DNA from: Raineyella sp. W15-4 | Lineage (GTDB): Bacteria > Actinomycetota > Actinomycetes > Propionibacteriales > Propionibacteriaceae | Assembly: GCF_033170155.1 (NCBI RefSeq) | Contig: NZ_CP137079.1 | Span: forward strand, 1,426,001-1,490,000 | DNA: 64,000 nt | Direction: 5' to 3' | In this document: positions 29,687 through 37,519 of the stretch, piece after piece | How the letters are laid out: each line of letters begins with the position of its first letter | Numbering within the stretch: position 1 is the first letter of the stretch | Notes under the pieces: generated by a model | What the model saw: only the letters and a program-made list of their open reading frames with translations | Told to the model about the DNA's origin: nothing | Databases searched by the model: none | Position numbers and translations under genes: made by a program

Positions 29687-29914
29687 GTGCCGATCAAGCC
29701 CCGCCAGCGTCCCGAGAGCGACTACGACGTACGTCGCTTCTCGGTGGGCCGCGAGATGTCCCGCAACGCCCTGCGGCAGCTCCTCACCGAGGAAGCCGAA
29801 CGCGGCGGTTGGGAGCTCCACCGGCTGCGGCGCTATCGCGACGGCAGCCGCGAGGTGTGGGTGCGGCGCCGGATCATCCGGGTCCGCCCCACCTGGGAGT
29901 TCTTCCCCGAGTAA
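29687..29914 (+). CDS. DUF5703 family protein
   Basis: This 75-residue basic protein matches a small actinobacterial family (DUF5703). The core is SRNALRQLLTEEAERGGWELHRLRRYRDGSREVWVRRRIIRV, with the conserved GGWEL and Arg-rich end. GTG 29687 is selected because CACAAT lies 6 bases upstream and conservation starts shortly after. A longer frame upstream to 29585 looks spurious. The function is unknown; no membrane or signal segment is seen. Confidence 0.78.
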   Translation: MPIKPRQRPESDYDVRRFSVGREMSRNALRQLLTEEAERGGWELHRLRRYRDGSREVWVRRRIIRVRPTWEFFPE

Positions 29915-30004
29915 GCCGGCGTTCCGGCATGGACAAGGCGTCAGGCGTCGCGGGACGGACAAGGCGTGGGCCGAGGCGCCCGCAAGGACGAGCCGGGCAC
30001 CCGA

Positions 30005-30010
30005 TAACGT
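30005..30010 (+). promoter_or_regulatory. Leaderless-type -10 box
   Basis: TAACGT is followed by 6 bases and then ATG at 30017. Confidence 0.45.
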
Positions 30011-30016
30011 GGCGCC

Positions 30017-30427
30017 ATGACGCCGGACACCGTGGCGCCGGCCCGACGCGTGCCGCATCGGCACGGCATCGTGCTGGGCCTGCACCTGTTCAACGCCCTC
30101 AGCGCGATCGGTGGGGGGATCGCCCTCATCGTCGGCCTGATCGACATCCCCTCGTGGGTGGCCGCCACCGGCTTCCCTGACCTCTACTTCCCCGGGGTGA
30201 TCCTGCTGGCCGTCGTCGGGGGAAGCTCCCTGATCGCCGCCCTGGCGGCGGGTAAACGGGTGGTCGGCTGGGAACTGACCAGCCTCGTGGCCGCCGTGGT
30301 GATGGGAATGTGGATCGTCGGGGAGATCGTCTCCATCCGAGGCTTCCACTTCCTGCAGGTGGTCTACCTCGTCACCGCGGTCGCCGCGGCCTGGCTCACC
30401 CCAGGCCACCACCCGCCGCGGGACTGA
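30017..30427 (+). CDS. Four-helix membrane protein of unknown function
   Basis: The 136-residue protein has four hydrophobic segments: about residues 18-45, 55-78, 85-108 and 112-128. It is typical of small actinobacterial membrane proteins without a named family. Little is charged except the N-terminus (ARRVPHRHG) and the HHPPRD tail. It ends 12 bases before the stop of the convergent aldo/keto reductase gene. No function can be assigned. Confidence 0.7.
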   Translation: MTPDTVAPARRVPHRHGIVLGLHLFNALSAIGGGIALIVGLIDIPSWVAATGFPDLYFPGVILLAVVGGSSLIAALAAGKRVVGWELTSLVAAVVMGMWIVGEIVSIRGFHFLQVVYLVTAVAAAWLTPGHHPPRD

Positions 30428-30439
30428 AGCCGCAGCAGC

Positions 30440-31438
30440 TCAGCCGCCCGTCGGCGGCTCGGACAGCCGGCCCGCCCCGTCGCGGGAGGCCATCGGTCCA
30501 CCGGAGACGTCGTCCAGGGCGGCGGCGATCTCCGCAGGCAGGGACATCTCCTCGACCGCCAGGCACTCCTCGAGCTGCTCGGGCGTCCGCGCCCCGAGCA
30601 GTGACGCAGTCACCCCCGGCGCATCACGGACCCACAGCAGCGCCACCTCCAGCGGCGCCATTCCCAGCCCGTCGGCCGCCCGGGCCACCGCGTCGACGAT
30701 CGCCCGCGATCGCGGTTGCAGATAGGGGTCGACGAACCAGGCGAAATGCTCGGCCGCCGCTCGCGAGTCCTTCGGGATGCCGCGGCGGTACTTGCCGGTG
30801 AGGACCCCCCGGCCCAGCGGTGACCAGGCCAGGAAGCCCAGTCCCATGGCCCGCACGGCCGGCAGGATCTCCACCTCGGCGCGCCGGGTCATCAGCGAGT
30901 ACTCCACCTGGGTCGCGGCGATCGGGGTCCGGGTGGTGATCGCCCGCTGCCACGACGCGGCCTGGGCGGTCTGCCAGCCGACGAAGTTCGACAGGCCGAT
31001 GTAGCGCACCCGTCCCGAGGCCACCGCGTGGTCCATCGCCGCGAGGGTCTCCTCGATCGGTGCCGGGCCCCAGGCATGCACCTGCCACAGGTCGATCCAG
31101 TCGGTGCCGAGTCGCTCCATCGAGGCGTCCAGATCGGCCAGCATGGTGCGCGCCGAGGTGTCCACCACCCGCTCCCCGTCCCGCACCCCGAAGCCTGCCT
31201 TGGTGGCGATGACGAGGTCCTCCCGGTCGAACTCCCGGGCCATCAGCGCCCCGAGGATCTCCTCGGCGTCGCCGGCGCCGTATGCTGCGGCGGTGTCGAT
31301 CAGCGTGCCGCCCGCATCGACGAAGGTCGCCATCAGGTCGTACGCCACCTGCGGGGCGGTGTCGCGGCCCCAGGTGAGCGTGCCGAGGCCGAGCCGGGAG
31401 ACCTGCAGTCCCGAGGAGCCGACGCGTCGCTGTTCCAT
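30440..31438 (-). CDS. Aldo/keto reductase
   Basis: This 332-residue NADPH-dependent oxidoreductase of the AKR superfamily has the TIM-barrel catalytic tetrad: Asp and Tyr in LIDTAAAYGAGDAEEILG, Lys in VIATKAGFG and His in DLWQVHAWG. Cofactor-binding segments GLGFLAWSPLGRGVLTGKY and LLGARTPEQLEE are present. The subtype resembles the YajO/Tas or potassium-channel beta-like group; the substrate is unknown. ATG 31438 is chosen since MEQRRVGSSGLQVSRLGLG is the standard family start and TAGAGT lies 7 bases before it. The much longer upstream frame is antisense to the next gene. Confidence 0.92.
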   Translation of the reverse strand: MEQRRVGSSGLQVSRLGLGTLTWGRDTAPQVAYDLMATFVDAGGTLIDTAAAYGAGDAEEILGALMAREFDREDLVIATKAGFGVRDGERVVDTSARTMLADLDASMERLGTDWIDLWQVHAWGPAPIEETLAAMDHAVASGRVRYIGLSNFVGWQTAQAASWQRAITTRTPIAATQVEYSLMTRRAEVEILPAVRAMGLGFLAWSPLGRGVLTGKYRRGIPKDSRAAAEHFAWFVDPYLQPRSRAIVDAVARAADGLGMAPLEVALLWVRDAPGVTASLLGARTPEQLEECLAVEEMSLPAEIAAALDDVSGGPMASRDGAGRLSEPPTGG

Positions 31439-31445
31439 GCGCGCG

Positions 31446-31451
31446 ACTCTA
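31446..31451 (-). promoter_or_regulatory. Leaderless-type -10 box of the aldo/keto reductase
   Basis: On the minus strand TAGAGT is followed by 7 bases and then ATG at 31438. Confidence 0.5.
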
Positions 31452-31595
31452 ATCGGGCTACGTGCCGGCGATCGCGGCCCGGTCCGTGGCGGAACCGGGG
31501 CCGCGGGGCAGGCTGCCTGAGCTCGGCCGCCCGGGGCAGGAGCCAGGGTCCTTAACGGAACGTCGCACCGGCCGTGCCTGGGGAAGACTGGGTGC

Positions 31596-32135
31596 ATGAG
31601 CATCCACGACGAGCACCCGTTCGCCACCTCGCGTGAGTTGCGCGACCCGGTCCGCCGGTTGCGCGGCCATCTGCCGGCGCCAGTGACGGTGTGGGCCAGT
31701 GCCTCGGCCGGCCGCCGGGACGGCTGGACGATCTCTTCGGTACTGGTCGGGGAGGGGCAGCCCGCCGAACTGGTGGCGCTGGTCGACGAGGACTGCGATT
31801 GGTGGGACCTCTTCCGCAGCACCGGCGCCGCGATGGTGAACGTCCTGGCGCAGGGGCAGGGCCGGGTCGCGGATGCGTTCGCCAGGGTGGCGCCGTCGCC
31901 GGGAGGGCCGTTCCGGACCGGCGTGTGGACCGGCACCGATGTCCGGACCGGCCCCGGAGGCGGGTCGTCGTACGGTCCCCGGCTGGAGGGCGCCGCGGCC
32001 TGGCTGGGCGTACGCCTCGTCGATGCCGCGCCACCCCACGCGGGCTGGGGCTTGCTGGTCCGGGCGACGATCGAGAGCCTGGAACTCGCCGACGACATCG
32101 AGGCGCTCGGACACCGGTACGGACGCTACAGCTGA
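31596..32135 (+). CDS. Flavin reductase-like (FMN-binding split-barrel) protein
   Basis: The 179-residue protein fits the flavin reductase-like domain family, which binds FMN and uses NAD(P)H. It begins with the strand segment LPAPVTVWASASAGRRDGWTISSVLVGE and continues WDLFRSTGAAMVNVLAQGQGRVADAF, the usual central region. The actual substrate or partner oxygenase is unknown. AAGACT lies 6 bases before the ATG. It is 16 bases upstream of the phosphatase gene, which has its own -10 box. Confidence 0.75.
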   Translation: MSIHDEHPFATSRELRDPVRRLRGHLPAPVTVWASASAGRRDGWTISSVLVGEGQPAELVALVDEDCDWWDLFRSTGAAMVNVLAQGQGRVADAFARVAPSPGGPFRTGVWTGTDVRTGPGGGSSYGPRLEGAAAWLGVRLVDAAPPHAGWGLLVRATIESLELADDIEALGHRYGRYS

Positions 32136-32138
32136 CCG

Positions 32139-32144
32139 TACGCT
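32139..32144 (+). promoter_or_regulatory. Leaderless-type -10 box of the histidine phosphatase gene
   Basis: TACGCT is followed by 7 bases and then ATG at 32152. Confidence 0.5.
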
Positions 32145-32151
32145 GGGGCCC

Positions 32152-33033
32152 ATGACCATCCTCCTGCTGGTGCGGCACGGCCGGACGACCGCCAATGCCA
32201 CGGGCATCCTCGCCGGCCGTACGCCGGGGGTCCGGCTCGACGAGATCGGCCGGGAACAGGCCCGGGCCGCCGGCCGGCGGCTGGCCGGGGTGGCCCTGGC
32301 AGCCGTGGTGTCCTCCCCGATGGAGCGGTGCCTGGAGACCGCCCGGGCCCTCTGCGAGGCGCGCCTCGAGTGTGCGGCGGATCCGCTCGCTCCGACGCCC
32401 GGCCCGGTCACCGCGACTCCTGATCCGGTCGCTTCGGGTCCCGACCCGGTCACCCCGGAGATCGTCGTCGACGACGCGTTCGCGGAGGTCGACTACGGCG
32501 AATGGAGCGGCCGGGAACTGAAGGAGCTGGCCCGTGAGGAGCTGTGGCGGACCGTGCAGGCCCACCCGTCGGCCGCCCGCTTCCCCGGCGGGGAGTCGAT
32601 GGTGGCGATGGCCCAGCGCGCCGTCGCCGCGGTGCGGGCCCGGCAGGACCGGATCGCCGACGAGAGCGGCGCCGAGGCGGTCTGGGTCGCAGTCAGCCAC
32701 GGCGACATCATCAAGGCAGTGCTCGCCGACGCCCTCGGCCTCCACCTGGACCAGTTCCAGCGCCTGGTGGTCAGCCCGGCGTCGGTGAGCGTCATCCGCT
32801 ACACGCCCGCCCGCCCGTACGTGCTGACCCTCAACAGCACCTCCGGCCCGCTCCGCGACCTGCTGCCCACCGGTCCCCGGCCGGGCCAGGATGCCGCGGT
32901 GGGCGGTGGTGCCGGGCCCGCGACGGAGGCAGCTGGTGACGGACCTGCGTCGGGCTCCGGTGGTGACGGATCCCCGCGACGAGCCGGCGAGGGATCCGCG
33001 GCGGGGGCTGGCCACGACGGATCCTCGACGTAG
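32152..33033 (+). CDS. Histidine phosphatase family protein with repeat insertion
   Basis: This 293-residue protein belongs to the phosphoglycerate-mutase-like histidine phosphatases. The catalytic LLVRHGRTTANA motif is at about residue 5. Later motifs are VVSSPMERCLETA, VDYGEWSGRELKEL and VSHGDIIKAVLADALG. The family sits just before the DUF3090 and SCO1664-like genes in many actinobacteria. Residues 83-103 are a threefold 7-residue repeat (PGPVTAT, PDPVASG, PDPVTPE; three 21-bp units at 32398-32460) inserted in the catalytic domain. The tail after residue 245 is Gly/Ala/Asp-rich with repeated GDG units. The phosphorylated substrate is unknown. Confidence 0.88.
   Translation: MTILLLVRHGRTTANATGILAGRTPGVRLDEIGREQARAAGRRLAGVALAAVVSSPMERCLETARALCEARLECAADPLAPTPGPVTATPDPVASGPDPVTPEIVVDDAFAEVDYGEWSGRELKELAREELWRTVQAHPSAARFPGGESMVAMAQRAVAAVRARQDRIADESGAEAVWVAVSHGDIIKAVLADALGLHLDQFQRLVVSPASVSVIRYTPARPYVLTLNSTSGPLRDLLPTGPRPGQDAAVGGGAGPATEAAGDGPASGSGGDGSPRRAGEGSAAGAGHDGSST
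32398..32460 (+). repeat. Three 21-bp in-frame tandem repeats
   Basis: Three 21-base units encode PGPVTAT, PDPVASG and PDPVTPE. They share the core CCGGTC at constant spacing. The array lies inside the phosphatase catalytic domain. Confidence 0.85.
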
Positions 33034-33036
33034 GCT
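33031..33036 (+). promoter_or_regulatory. Leaderless-type -10 box of the DUF3090 gene
   Basis: TAGGCT is followed by 6 bases and then GTG at 33043. Confidence 0.5.
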
Positions 33037-33042
33037 GGCGTT

Positions 33043-33615
33043 GTGACCGCGTTCACCCTCCGTTACGACAACCCCGACCGCTTCGTCGCCGGGACCGTCG
33101 GCGAGCCCGGGGACCGTACGTTCTTCCTCCAGGTCCGCGAGGAGGACCGGCTCTCGTCGCTGGTCTGCGAGAAGCAACAGGTCGAGGTGCTTGCCAACCA
33201 GATCGCGCACCTGCTGGACGAGGTCTCCGCCCGGTCCCTCAGCAGCATCATCATCCCGCCACCGGTGGCGGGCGTGGCGGACACTCGTCCCCTGGATGCG
33301 CCGATCACCGAGGACTTCCGGATCGGGCCGATGAGCCTGGCCTGGGACAGCCGTCACGACAGGGTGGTGCTGGAACTGTTCTCCGACGATGTCGAGGACA
33401 CCATCACCGGCTTCAGCGAGATCGACACCGCCGAGCTCGAGGAGGGGACCGTCTGCATCATCGGTCTCACCCCCGCGTACGCCCGGCAGTTCGTCGCCCG
33501 GGCCCAGGCCGTCATCGCCGCCGGCCGGCCGGTGTGTCCCTTCTGCCGCCAACCGATGGATCCCGACGGCCATGTCTGTCCACGCGCCAACGGATACCTC
33601 AATCCGCTGCGTTGA
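33043..33615 (+). CDS. DUF3090 family protein
   Basis: This 190-residue protein belongs to DUF3090, a family restricted largely to actinobacteria. Recognisable segments are RYDNPDRFVAGTVGEPGDRTFFLQV near the start and EKQQVEVLANQIAHLLDEV. The C-terminus carries CPFCRQPMDPDGHVCP, a Cys-Cys-His-Cys set that could bind zinc. It lies between the phosphatase and the SCO1664-like gene, a conserved order also seen around mycobacterial Rv2133c-Rv2135c. Its molecular role is unknown. Confidence 0.92.
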   Translation: MTAFTLRYDNPDRFVAGTVGEPGDRTFFLQVREEDRLSSLVCEKQQVEVLANQIAHLLDEVSARSLSSIIIPPPVAGVADTRPLDAPITEDFRIGPMSLAWDSRHDRVVLELFSDDVEDTITGFSEIDTAELEEGTVCIIGLTPAYARQFVARAQAVIAAGRPVCPFCRQPMDPDGHVCPRANGYLNPLR

Positions 33616-33687
33616 CCGGCAGGTCGGCCTGCCCGCGGGGCGTCATGTCGAGGACGGGCGGACCTCCGGACCGGAGGGACGGAGCTG

Positions 33688-34473
33688 ATGCACCCCGCCC
33701 TCACCACACCCCTGTTCGCCGGACCGGGACCGACCCTGCGGGTGCTCGGCCGGATCCGCACCGCCTCCAACGCCACCTACCTCGCCGAGGCCGACTGCCC
33801 CGGAGAGGCCCCGGTGCGCTGCGTCTGGAAGCCGATCGCGGGGGAGCGGCCGCTGTGGGACTTCCCTGACGGCACCCTGGCCGCCCGAGAGGCGGCGGCG
33901 TACGAGCTGTCCGCCGCGGCCGGCTTCGACGTCGTCCCGACCACCCGGCTGGTCCGGTCGTCGGCGGGGGAGGGGGCGCTGCAGACCTGGGTGGAGACCG
34001 ACGAGGACCTCGACGACCTGGTCTGTCTCGCGCCCACCGACCGGATTCCGCCCGGCTGGTTCGGTGTCCTCGATGCGACGGACACCTATGGACGCGACGT
34101 CACACTGGTGCACCGCGACGACGCGCGACTGCGCCGGCTGGCGCTGTTCGACGCGGTGGTCAACAACTCCGACCGCAAGCGGGTCCACCTGTTGCCCAGC
34201 CGCGGCACCGTGCTCGGCTGCGACCACGGCCTGTGCTTCCACGTCGAACCCAAGCTGCGGACGGTGCTGTGGGGCTGGGCCGGCGCCTGCCTGCGCGCCG
34301 ACGAGGCAGCGCTGCTGGAGCGGACCCGTACGGTCGCCGCCGAGGTGCTCGCCGGTCTGCTCACCCGGACCGAGATCGCCGCGGTGATGACCCGGGCCGA
34401 CGCGATGCTGGCCGCCGGCGCTCTTCCCGCCCCGCAGGACACCTGGCCGTCGATCCCTTGGCCGCCGCTGTAA
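33688..34473 (+). CDS. SCO1664-family protein (PI3/4-kinase-like fold)
   Basis: The 261-residue protein matches the SCO1664 family, distantly related to phosphatidylinositol 3/4-kinases. Candidate active-site segments are the Lys in [33 protein letters not shown] (Asn and Asp) and [22 protein letters not shown] (Asp-His). This set resembles the kinase catalytic and activation loops, so kinase activity is plausible but unproven. In actinobacteria it is adjacent to mshC, as here. The last codons overlap the -10 box of mshC. Confidence 0.85.
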   Translation: MHPALTTPLFAGPGPTLRVLGRIRTASNATYLAEADCPGEAPVRCVWKPIAGERPLWDFPDGTLAAREAAAYELSAAAGFDVVPTTRLVRSSAGEGALQTWVETDEDLDDLVCLAPTDRIPPGWFGVLDATDTYGRDVTLVHRDDARLRRLALFDAVVNNSDRKRVHLLPSRGTVLGCDHGLCFHVEPKLRTVLWGWAGACLRADEAALLERTRTVAAEVLAGLLTRTEIAAVMTRADAMLAAGALPAPQDTWPSIPWPPL

Positions 34474-34476
34474 AGT
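34471..34476 (+). promoter_or_regulatory. Leaderless-type -10 box of mshC
   Basis: TAAAGT overlaps the stop codon of the upstream gene and is followed by 7 bases and then ATG at 34484. Confidence 0.55.
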
Positions 34477-34483
34477 CCCGGGC

Positions 34484-36043
34484 ATGCGTGCCTGGAGCTC
34501 ACCCGCCTTGCAGACGGTCCCCGGTGACGGGAGTGCTCCCGTCCGGGTCCATGACACCGCCTCCGGGAGGCTGCTGCCGGTGGGCCCGGAGTCGGGGGAA
34601 GCCCGGATGTACGTCTGCGGCATCACCCCGTACGACGCGACGCACCTCGGCCACGCCGCCACCTACGTCGCGTTCGACCTGCTGAACCGCACCTGGCGCG
34701 ACCGCGGCCTGGACGTGCACTACGTGCAGAACGTCACCGACATCGACGACCCGCTGCTGGAGCGGGCCCGGGCCACCGGGGTGGACTGGACCGAGCTGGC
34801 CCGGGCCCAGACCGACCTGTTCCGCTCCGACATGGAGGCGCTGCGGGTGCTGCCGCCGCGGGAGTACGTCGGGGCGGTCGAGGCGATCCCGCTCGTCGTG
34901 GACGCGGTCGAGGCGCTCGGCGAACGCGGCCTGGTCTACCGGCTCGATCCGGAGGTGGCCGGCGTCGAGGCGCCGGACTGGTACTTCCGCTCCCGTCAGG
35001 TGCCGCACTACGGCGCCATCTCCCACCTCTCCGAGGAGCAGGCGCGGGTGATCTTCGCCGAGCGCGGCGGTGACCCGGATCTGCCCGGCAAGGTGGACCC
35101 GTTCGACTGCCTGGTGTGGCGGATGGCCCGCGAGGGCGAACCCTCCTGGGAGAGCCGGCTCGGCCCTGGCCGGCCCGGCTGGCACATCGAGTGCTCGGTG
35201 ATCGCCCAGCACTACCTCGGCACCACCTTCGACGTCCAGGGCGGCGGCTCCGACCTCGCCTTCCCGCACCACGAGATGAGCGCCGCCGAGGGCCGCGCCG
35301 CCACCGGTCAGCGCTACGCCCAGGCGTACGTGCACGCCGGCATGGTCGGCCTGGACGGCGAGAAGATGTCGAAGTCACGGGGCAACCTGGTGCTGGTCTC
35401 CCGGCTGACTGCCGCCGGCGTCGACCCGATGGCGATCCGGCTGGCGATCCTCGCCCACCACTACCGCGACGACTGGTCGTGGACCGATGCCGGCCTGCTC
35501 GCAGCGATCGCCAGGCTGGACACCTGGTGCCGCGCCGTCGCCGCCCCCGCCGGCCCGGACGCCACCGCGACGGTGGCCGCCGTCCGGGCCGCACTGCGCG
35601 ACGATCTCGACGCGCCGGCCGCACTGGCCGCGATCGATGCCTGGGTCGCCGCGACGCTGGCAGGCGAGGGGACCGACCCCACCGCGCCCGGTCTGTTGGC
35701 CCGGGCCGCCGACGCCCTGCTCGGTGTCGCCGTCCACGCCGGCGGCTGCTCGGAGCGTACGTCGGATAGTCTCGACCGCGTGAAGACCTTCGAGAGTCTG
35801 TTCGCCGAGCTCCAGGACAAGGCGGTCAACCGTCCGGACGGCTCCGGCACCGTTGCCGAGCTCGACGCGGGCGTGCACCAGATCGGCAAGAAGATCGTCG
35901 AGGAGGCCGGCGAAGTCTGGATGGCGGCCGAGTACGAGGGCAAGGACGCCACCGCTCTGGAGATCTCGCAGCTTCTCTACCACGCCCAAGTGATGATGAT
36001 CGCCACCGGGCTGACCCTCGAGGACGTCTACCGCAAGCTCTGA
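34484..36043 (+). CDS. mshC: Mycothiol ligase MshC continuing in frame into HisE
   Basis: Residues 1 to about 410 are the cysteine:GlcN-Ins ligase of mycothiol synthesis, a class I cysteinyl-tRNA synthetase homologue. Visible are [16 protein letters not shown] (zinc Cys and HIGH-like), [13 protein letters not shown] and [10 protein letters not shown] (KMSKS). MshC normally ends after about 410 residues. Here no stop codon follows; the frame runs through a short linker ([13 protein letters not shown]) into a complete 87-residue HisE domain (residues 433-519). Either a real bifunctional fusion is made, or HisE is also made from the internal GTG 35780. The combination of mycothiol and histidine synthesis in one chain is not one I know. 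Confidence 0.88.
   Translation: MRAWSSPALQTVPGDGSAPVRVHDTASGRLLPVGPESGEARMYVCGITPYDATHLGHAATYVAFDLLNRTWRDRGLDVHYVQNVTDIDDPLLERARATGVDWTELARAQTDLFRSDMEALRVLPPREYVGAVEAIPLVVDAVEALGERGLVYRLDPEVAGVEAPDWYFRSRQVPHYGAISHLSEEQARVIFAERGGDPDLPGKVDPFDCLVWRMAREGEPSWESRLGPGRPGWHIECSVIAQHYLGTTFDVQGGGSDLAFPHHEMSAAEGRAATGQRYAQAYVHAGMVGLDGEKMSKSRGNLVLVSRLTAAGVDPMAIRLAILAHHYRDDWSWTDAGLLAAIARLDTWCRAVAAPAGPDATATVAAVRAALRDDLDAPAALAAIDAWVAATLAGEGTDPTAPGLLARAADALLGVAVHAGGCSERTSDSLDRVKTFESLFAELQDKAVNRPDGSGTVAELDAGVHQIGKKIVEEAGEVWMAAEYEGKDATALEISQLLYHAQVMMIATGLTLEDVYRKL
35767..35772 (+). promoter_or_regulatory. Internal leaderless-type -10 box before hisE
   Basis: TAGTCT within the mshC-hisE reading frame is followed by 7 bases and then GTG at 35780, the same arrangement as at neighbouring genes. 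Confidence 0.55.
35780..36043 (+). CDS. hisE: Phosphoribosyl-ATP pyrophosphatase (nested start)
   Basis: HisE hydrolyses phosphoribosyl-ATP to phosphoribosyl-AMP in histidine synthesis. The 87 residues from GTG 35780 give a normal full-length His[17 protein letters not shown], the metal-binding helix [16 protein letters not shown] and the closing [10 protein letters not shown]. It lies in the same frame as mshC with no stop between, so it is both a C-terminal domain of that protein and a possible separate product. A -10 box 7 bases before the GTG supports separate expression. hisG follows 64 bases later. Confidence 0.85.
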   Translation: MKTFESLFAELQDKAVNRPDGSGTVAELDAGVHQIGKKIVEEAGEVWMAAEYEGKDATALEISQLLYHAQVMMIATGLTLEDVYRKL

Positions 36044-36095
36044 GGCCGCCGTCCCGCCCGCGCGGTCGGATTGGTCGGCGGTGCGGACGCCCCAC

Positions 36096-36101
36096 TAGGG
36101 T
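36096..36101 (+). promoter_or_regulatory. Leaderless-type -10 box of hisG
   Basis: TAGGGT is followed by 6 bases and then GTG at 36108. Confidence 0.55.
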
Positions 36102-36107
36102 GGGGCC

Positions 36108-36968
36108 GTGAACGCTGAACGTCCCTTCCTCAAGGTCGCCGTCCCGAACAAGGGCTCCCTGTCGGAGGCATCGATGCAGATGCTGCGCGAGGCCGGCTAC
36201 CGGCAGCGCACCGAGTCCAAGGAACTCATGGTGGTCGACGAGGCCAATCGGGTCGAGTTCTACTACCTGCGCCCCCGCGACATCGCCATCTATGTCGGTG
36301 AGGGCACCCTCGACATCGGCTTCACCGGCCGGGACATGCTGCTCGACTCCGGCGCCGCGGCGACCGAGATCCGGGCGCTCGGCTTCGGCGGCACCCGGTT
36401 CCGCTTCGCCGCCCCGTCCGAGCAGCGGCTGACCGTCGAGGAGCTCGACGGTAAGCGGATCGCCACCTCCTACCCGGGCCTGGTCAAGGCCTGGCTGGAC
36501 GAACGGGCGATGTCCGCCCGGCTGATCAACCTCGACGGCGCGGTGGAGAACTCCATCCGGCTCGGTGTCGCCGACGTCATCGCCGACGTGGTGGAGACCG
36601 GCTCGACCCTCAAGCGCGCCGGCCTGGCGGTCTTCGGCGAACCGATCCTGCACTCCGAGGGGATCCTGGTCCAGCGCACCGGCGAGACCCCCGAGGGGCT
36701 CGACCACTTCGTGCAGCGGATCGAGGGCGTGCTGGTGGCCCGGGCGTACGTCCTGATGGACTACGACGTGTCCGAGGACAAGCTGGACGCGGCCGTGGCG
36801 CTGACCCCCGGCTTCGAATCCCCGACGGTGTCCGAGCTGGCCCGGAAGGGCTGGTACGCGGTCCGGGCGATGGTGCCGGCCGCCGACGCCCACCTCGTGA
36901 TGGACGAACTGTGGGATCTGGGCGCCCGGGCCATCCTCGTCACCGACCTGGTGGCCTGCCGCCTCTGA
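36108..36968 (+). CDS. hisG: ATP phosphoribosyltransferase, long form
   Basis: HisG performs the first step of histidine synthesis, joining ATP and PRPP. The 286-residue protein is the long form with its own C-terminal regulatory domain (about residues 215-285), which binds histidine for feedback control. N-terminal LKVAVPNKGSLSEASMQML, IGFTGRDMLLDSG and the PRPP-binding segment VADVIADVVETGSTLK are visible. GTG 36108 follows a -10 box by 6 bases. hisE lies just upstream, so the first two histidine steps are adjacent here, but the other his genes are not in the window. Confidence 0.95.
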   Translation: MNAERPFLKVAVPNKGSLSEASMQMLREAGYRQRTESKELMVVDEANRVEFYYLRPRDIAIYVGEGTLDIGFTGRDMLLDSGAAATEIRALGFGGTRFRFAAPSEQRLTVEELDGKRIATSYPGLVKAWLDERAMSARLINLDGAVENSIRLGVADVIADVVETGSTLKRAGLAVFGEPILHSEGILVQRTGETPEGLDHFVQRIEGVLVARAYVLMDYDVSEDKLDAAVALTPGFESPTVSELARKGWYAVRAMVPAADAHLVMDELWDLGARAILVTDLVACRL

Positions 36969-36994
36969 GCCGGCGACCCTCCGACGAGGCAGAC

Positions 36995-37444
36995 ATGGCG
37001 GTGCTGCTCCGGGTCCGGTCCCGGGCCCTGCTGTCCACGGCGATCGCGGTCTCGGCCCTGGTGCTGGGCAGCCCGGTGGTGACCTGGTTCGCCCTGCCGG
37101 TGGAGATCCGCCGCCAGGCGACCGTCCCGGAGCTCGCCATGATCCTGCTCACCCTGGGCGCCATCGTGGTGTTCCTGATGGGGCTGGGGCTCTCCACGGT
37201 CGTCGCCACGGAGGAGGGCGTGACGATCCGTACCGGTCCGATCCGGCACCGGTACGGCTGGCACGAGATCTCCGACATCCGGTTCCAGGAGGGCGACCCC
37301 TGGGCGTACGTCTTCACCTTCCGTCGGGACCGTGACGGCGATCCCGAGCGCCGGATGGTGATGGCGATCCAGGCCCCGGACGGTGACCGGGCCCGGCTGA
37401 ACGCCGCCCGGCTGCAGGAGCTGTGGATCACCCACCGTCCCTGA
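36995..37444 (+). CDS. PH-domain membrane protein
   Basis: The 149-residue protein has two membrane helices (about residues 14-34 and 48-68). A compact domain follows in which TVVATEEGVTIRTGPIRHRYGWHEISDIRF fits the bacterial PH (bPH) family found after hisG in actinobacteria. ATG 36995 is chosen because the helix-containing conserved part begins there and a GAGG site lies upstream. Function unknown. It is convergent with the HAD gene. Confidence 0.8.
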   Translation: MAVLLRVRSRALLSTAIAVSALVLGSPVVTWFALPVEIRRQATVPELAMILLTLGAIVVFLMGLGLSTVVATEEGVTIRTGPIRHRYGWHEISDIRFQEGDPWAYVFTFRRDRDGDPERRMVMAIQAPDGDRARLNAARLQELWITHRP

Positions 37445-37519
37445 CCTGCCGACGGGAGTCGCCCGACAGTTCCTGGCCGGCCGGAGTCCCGCCGGAGGGT
37501 GTCCGGGTCGGAAGGCGAC

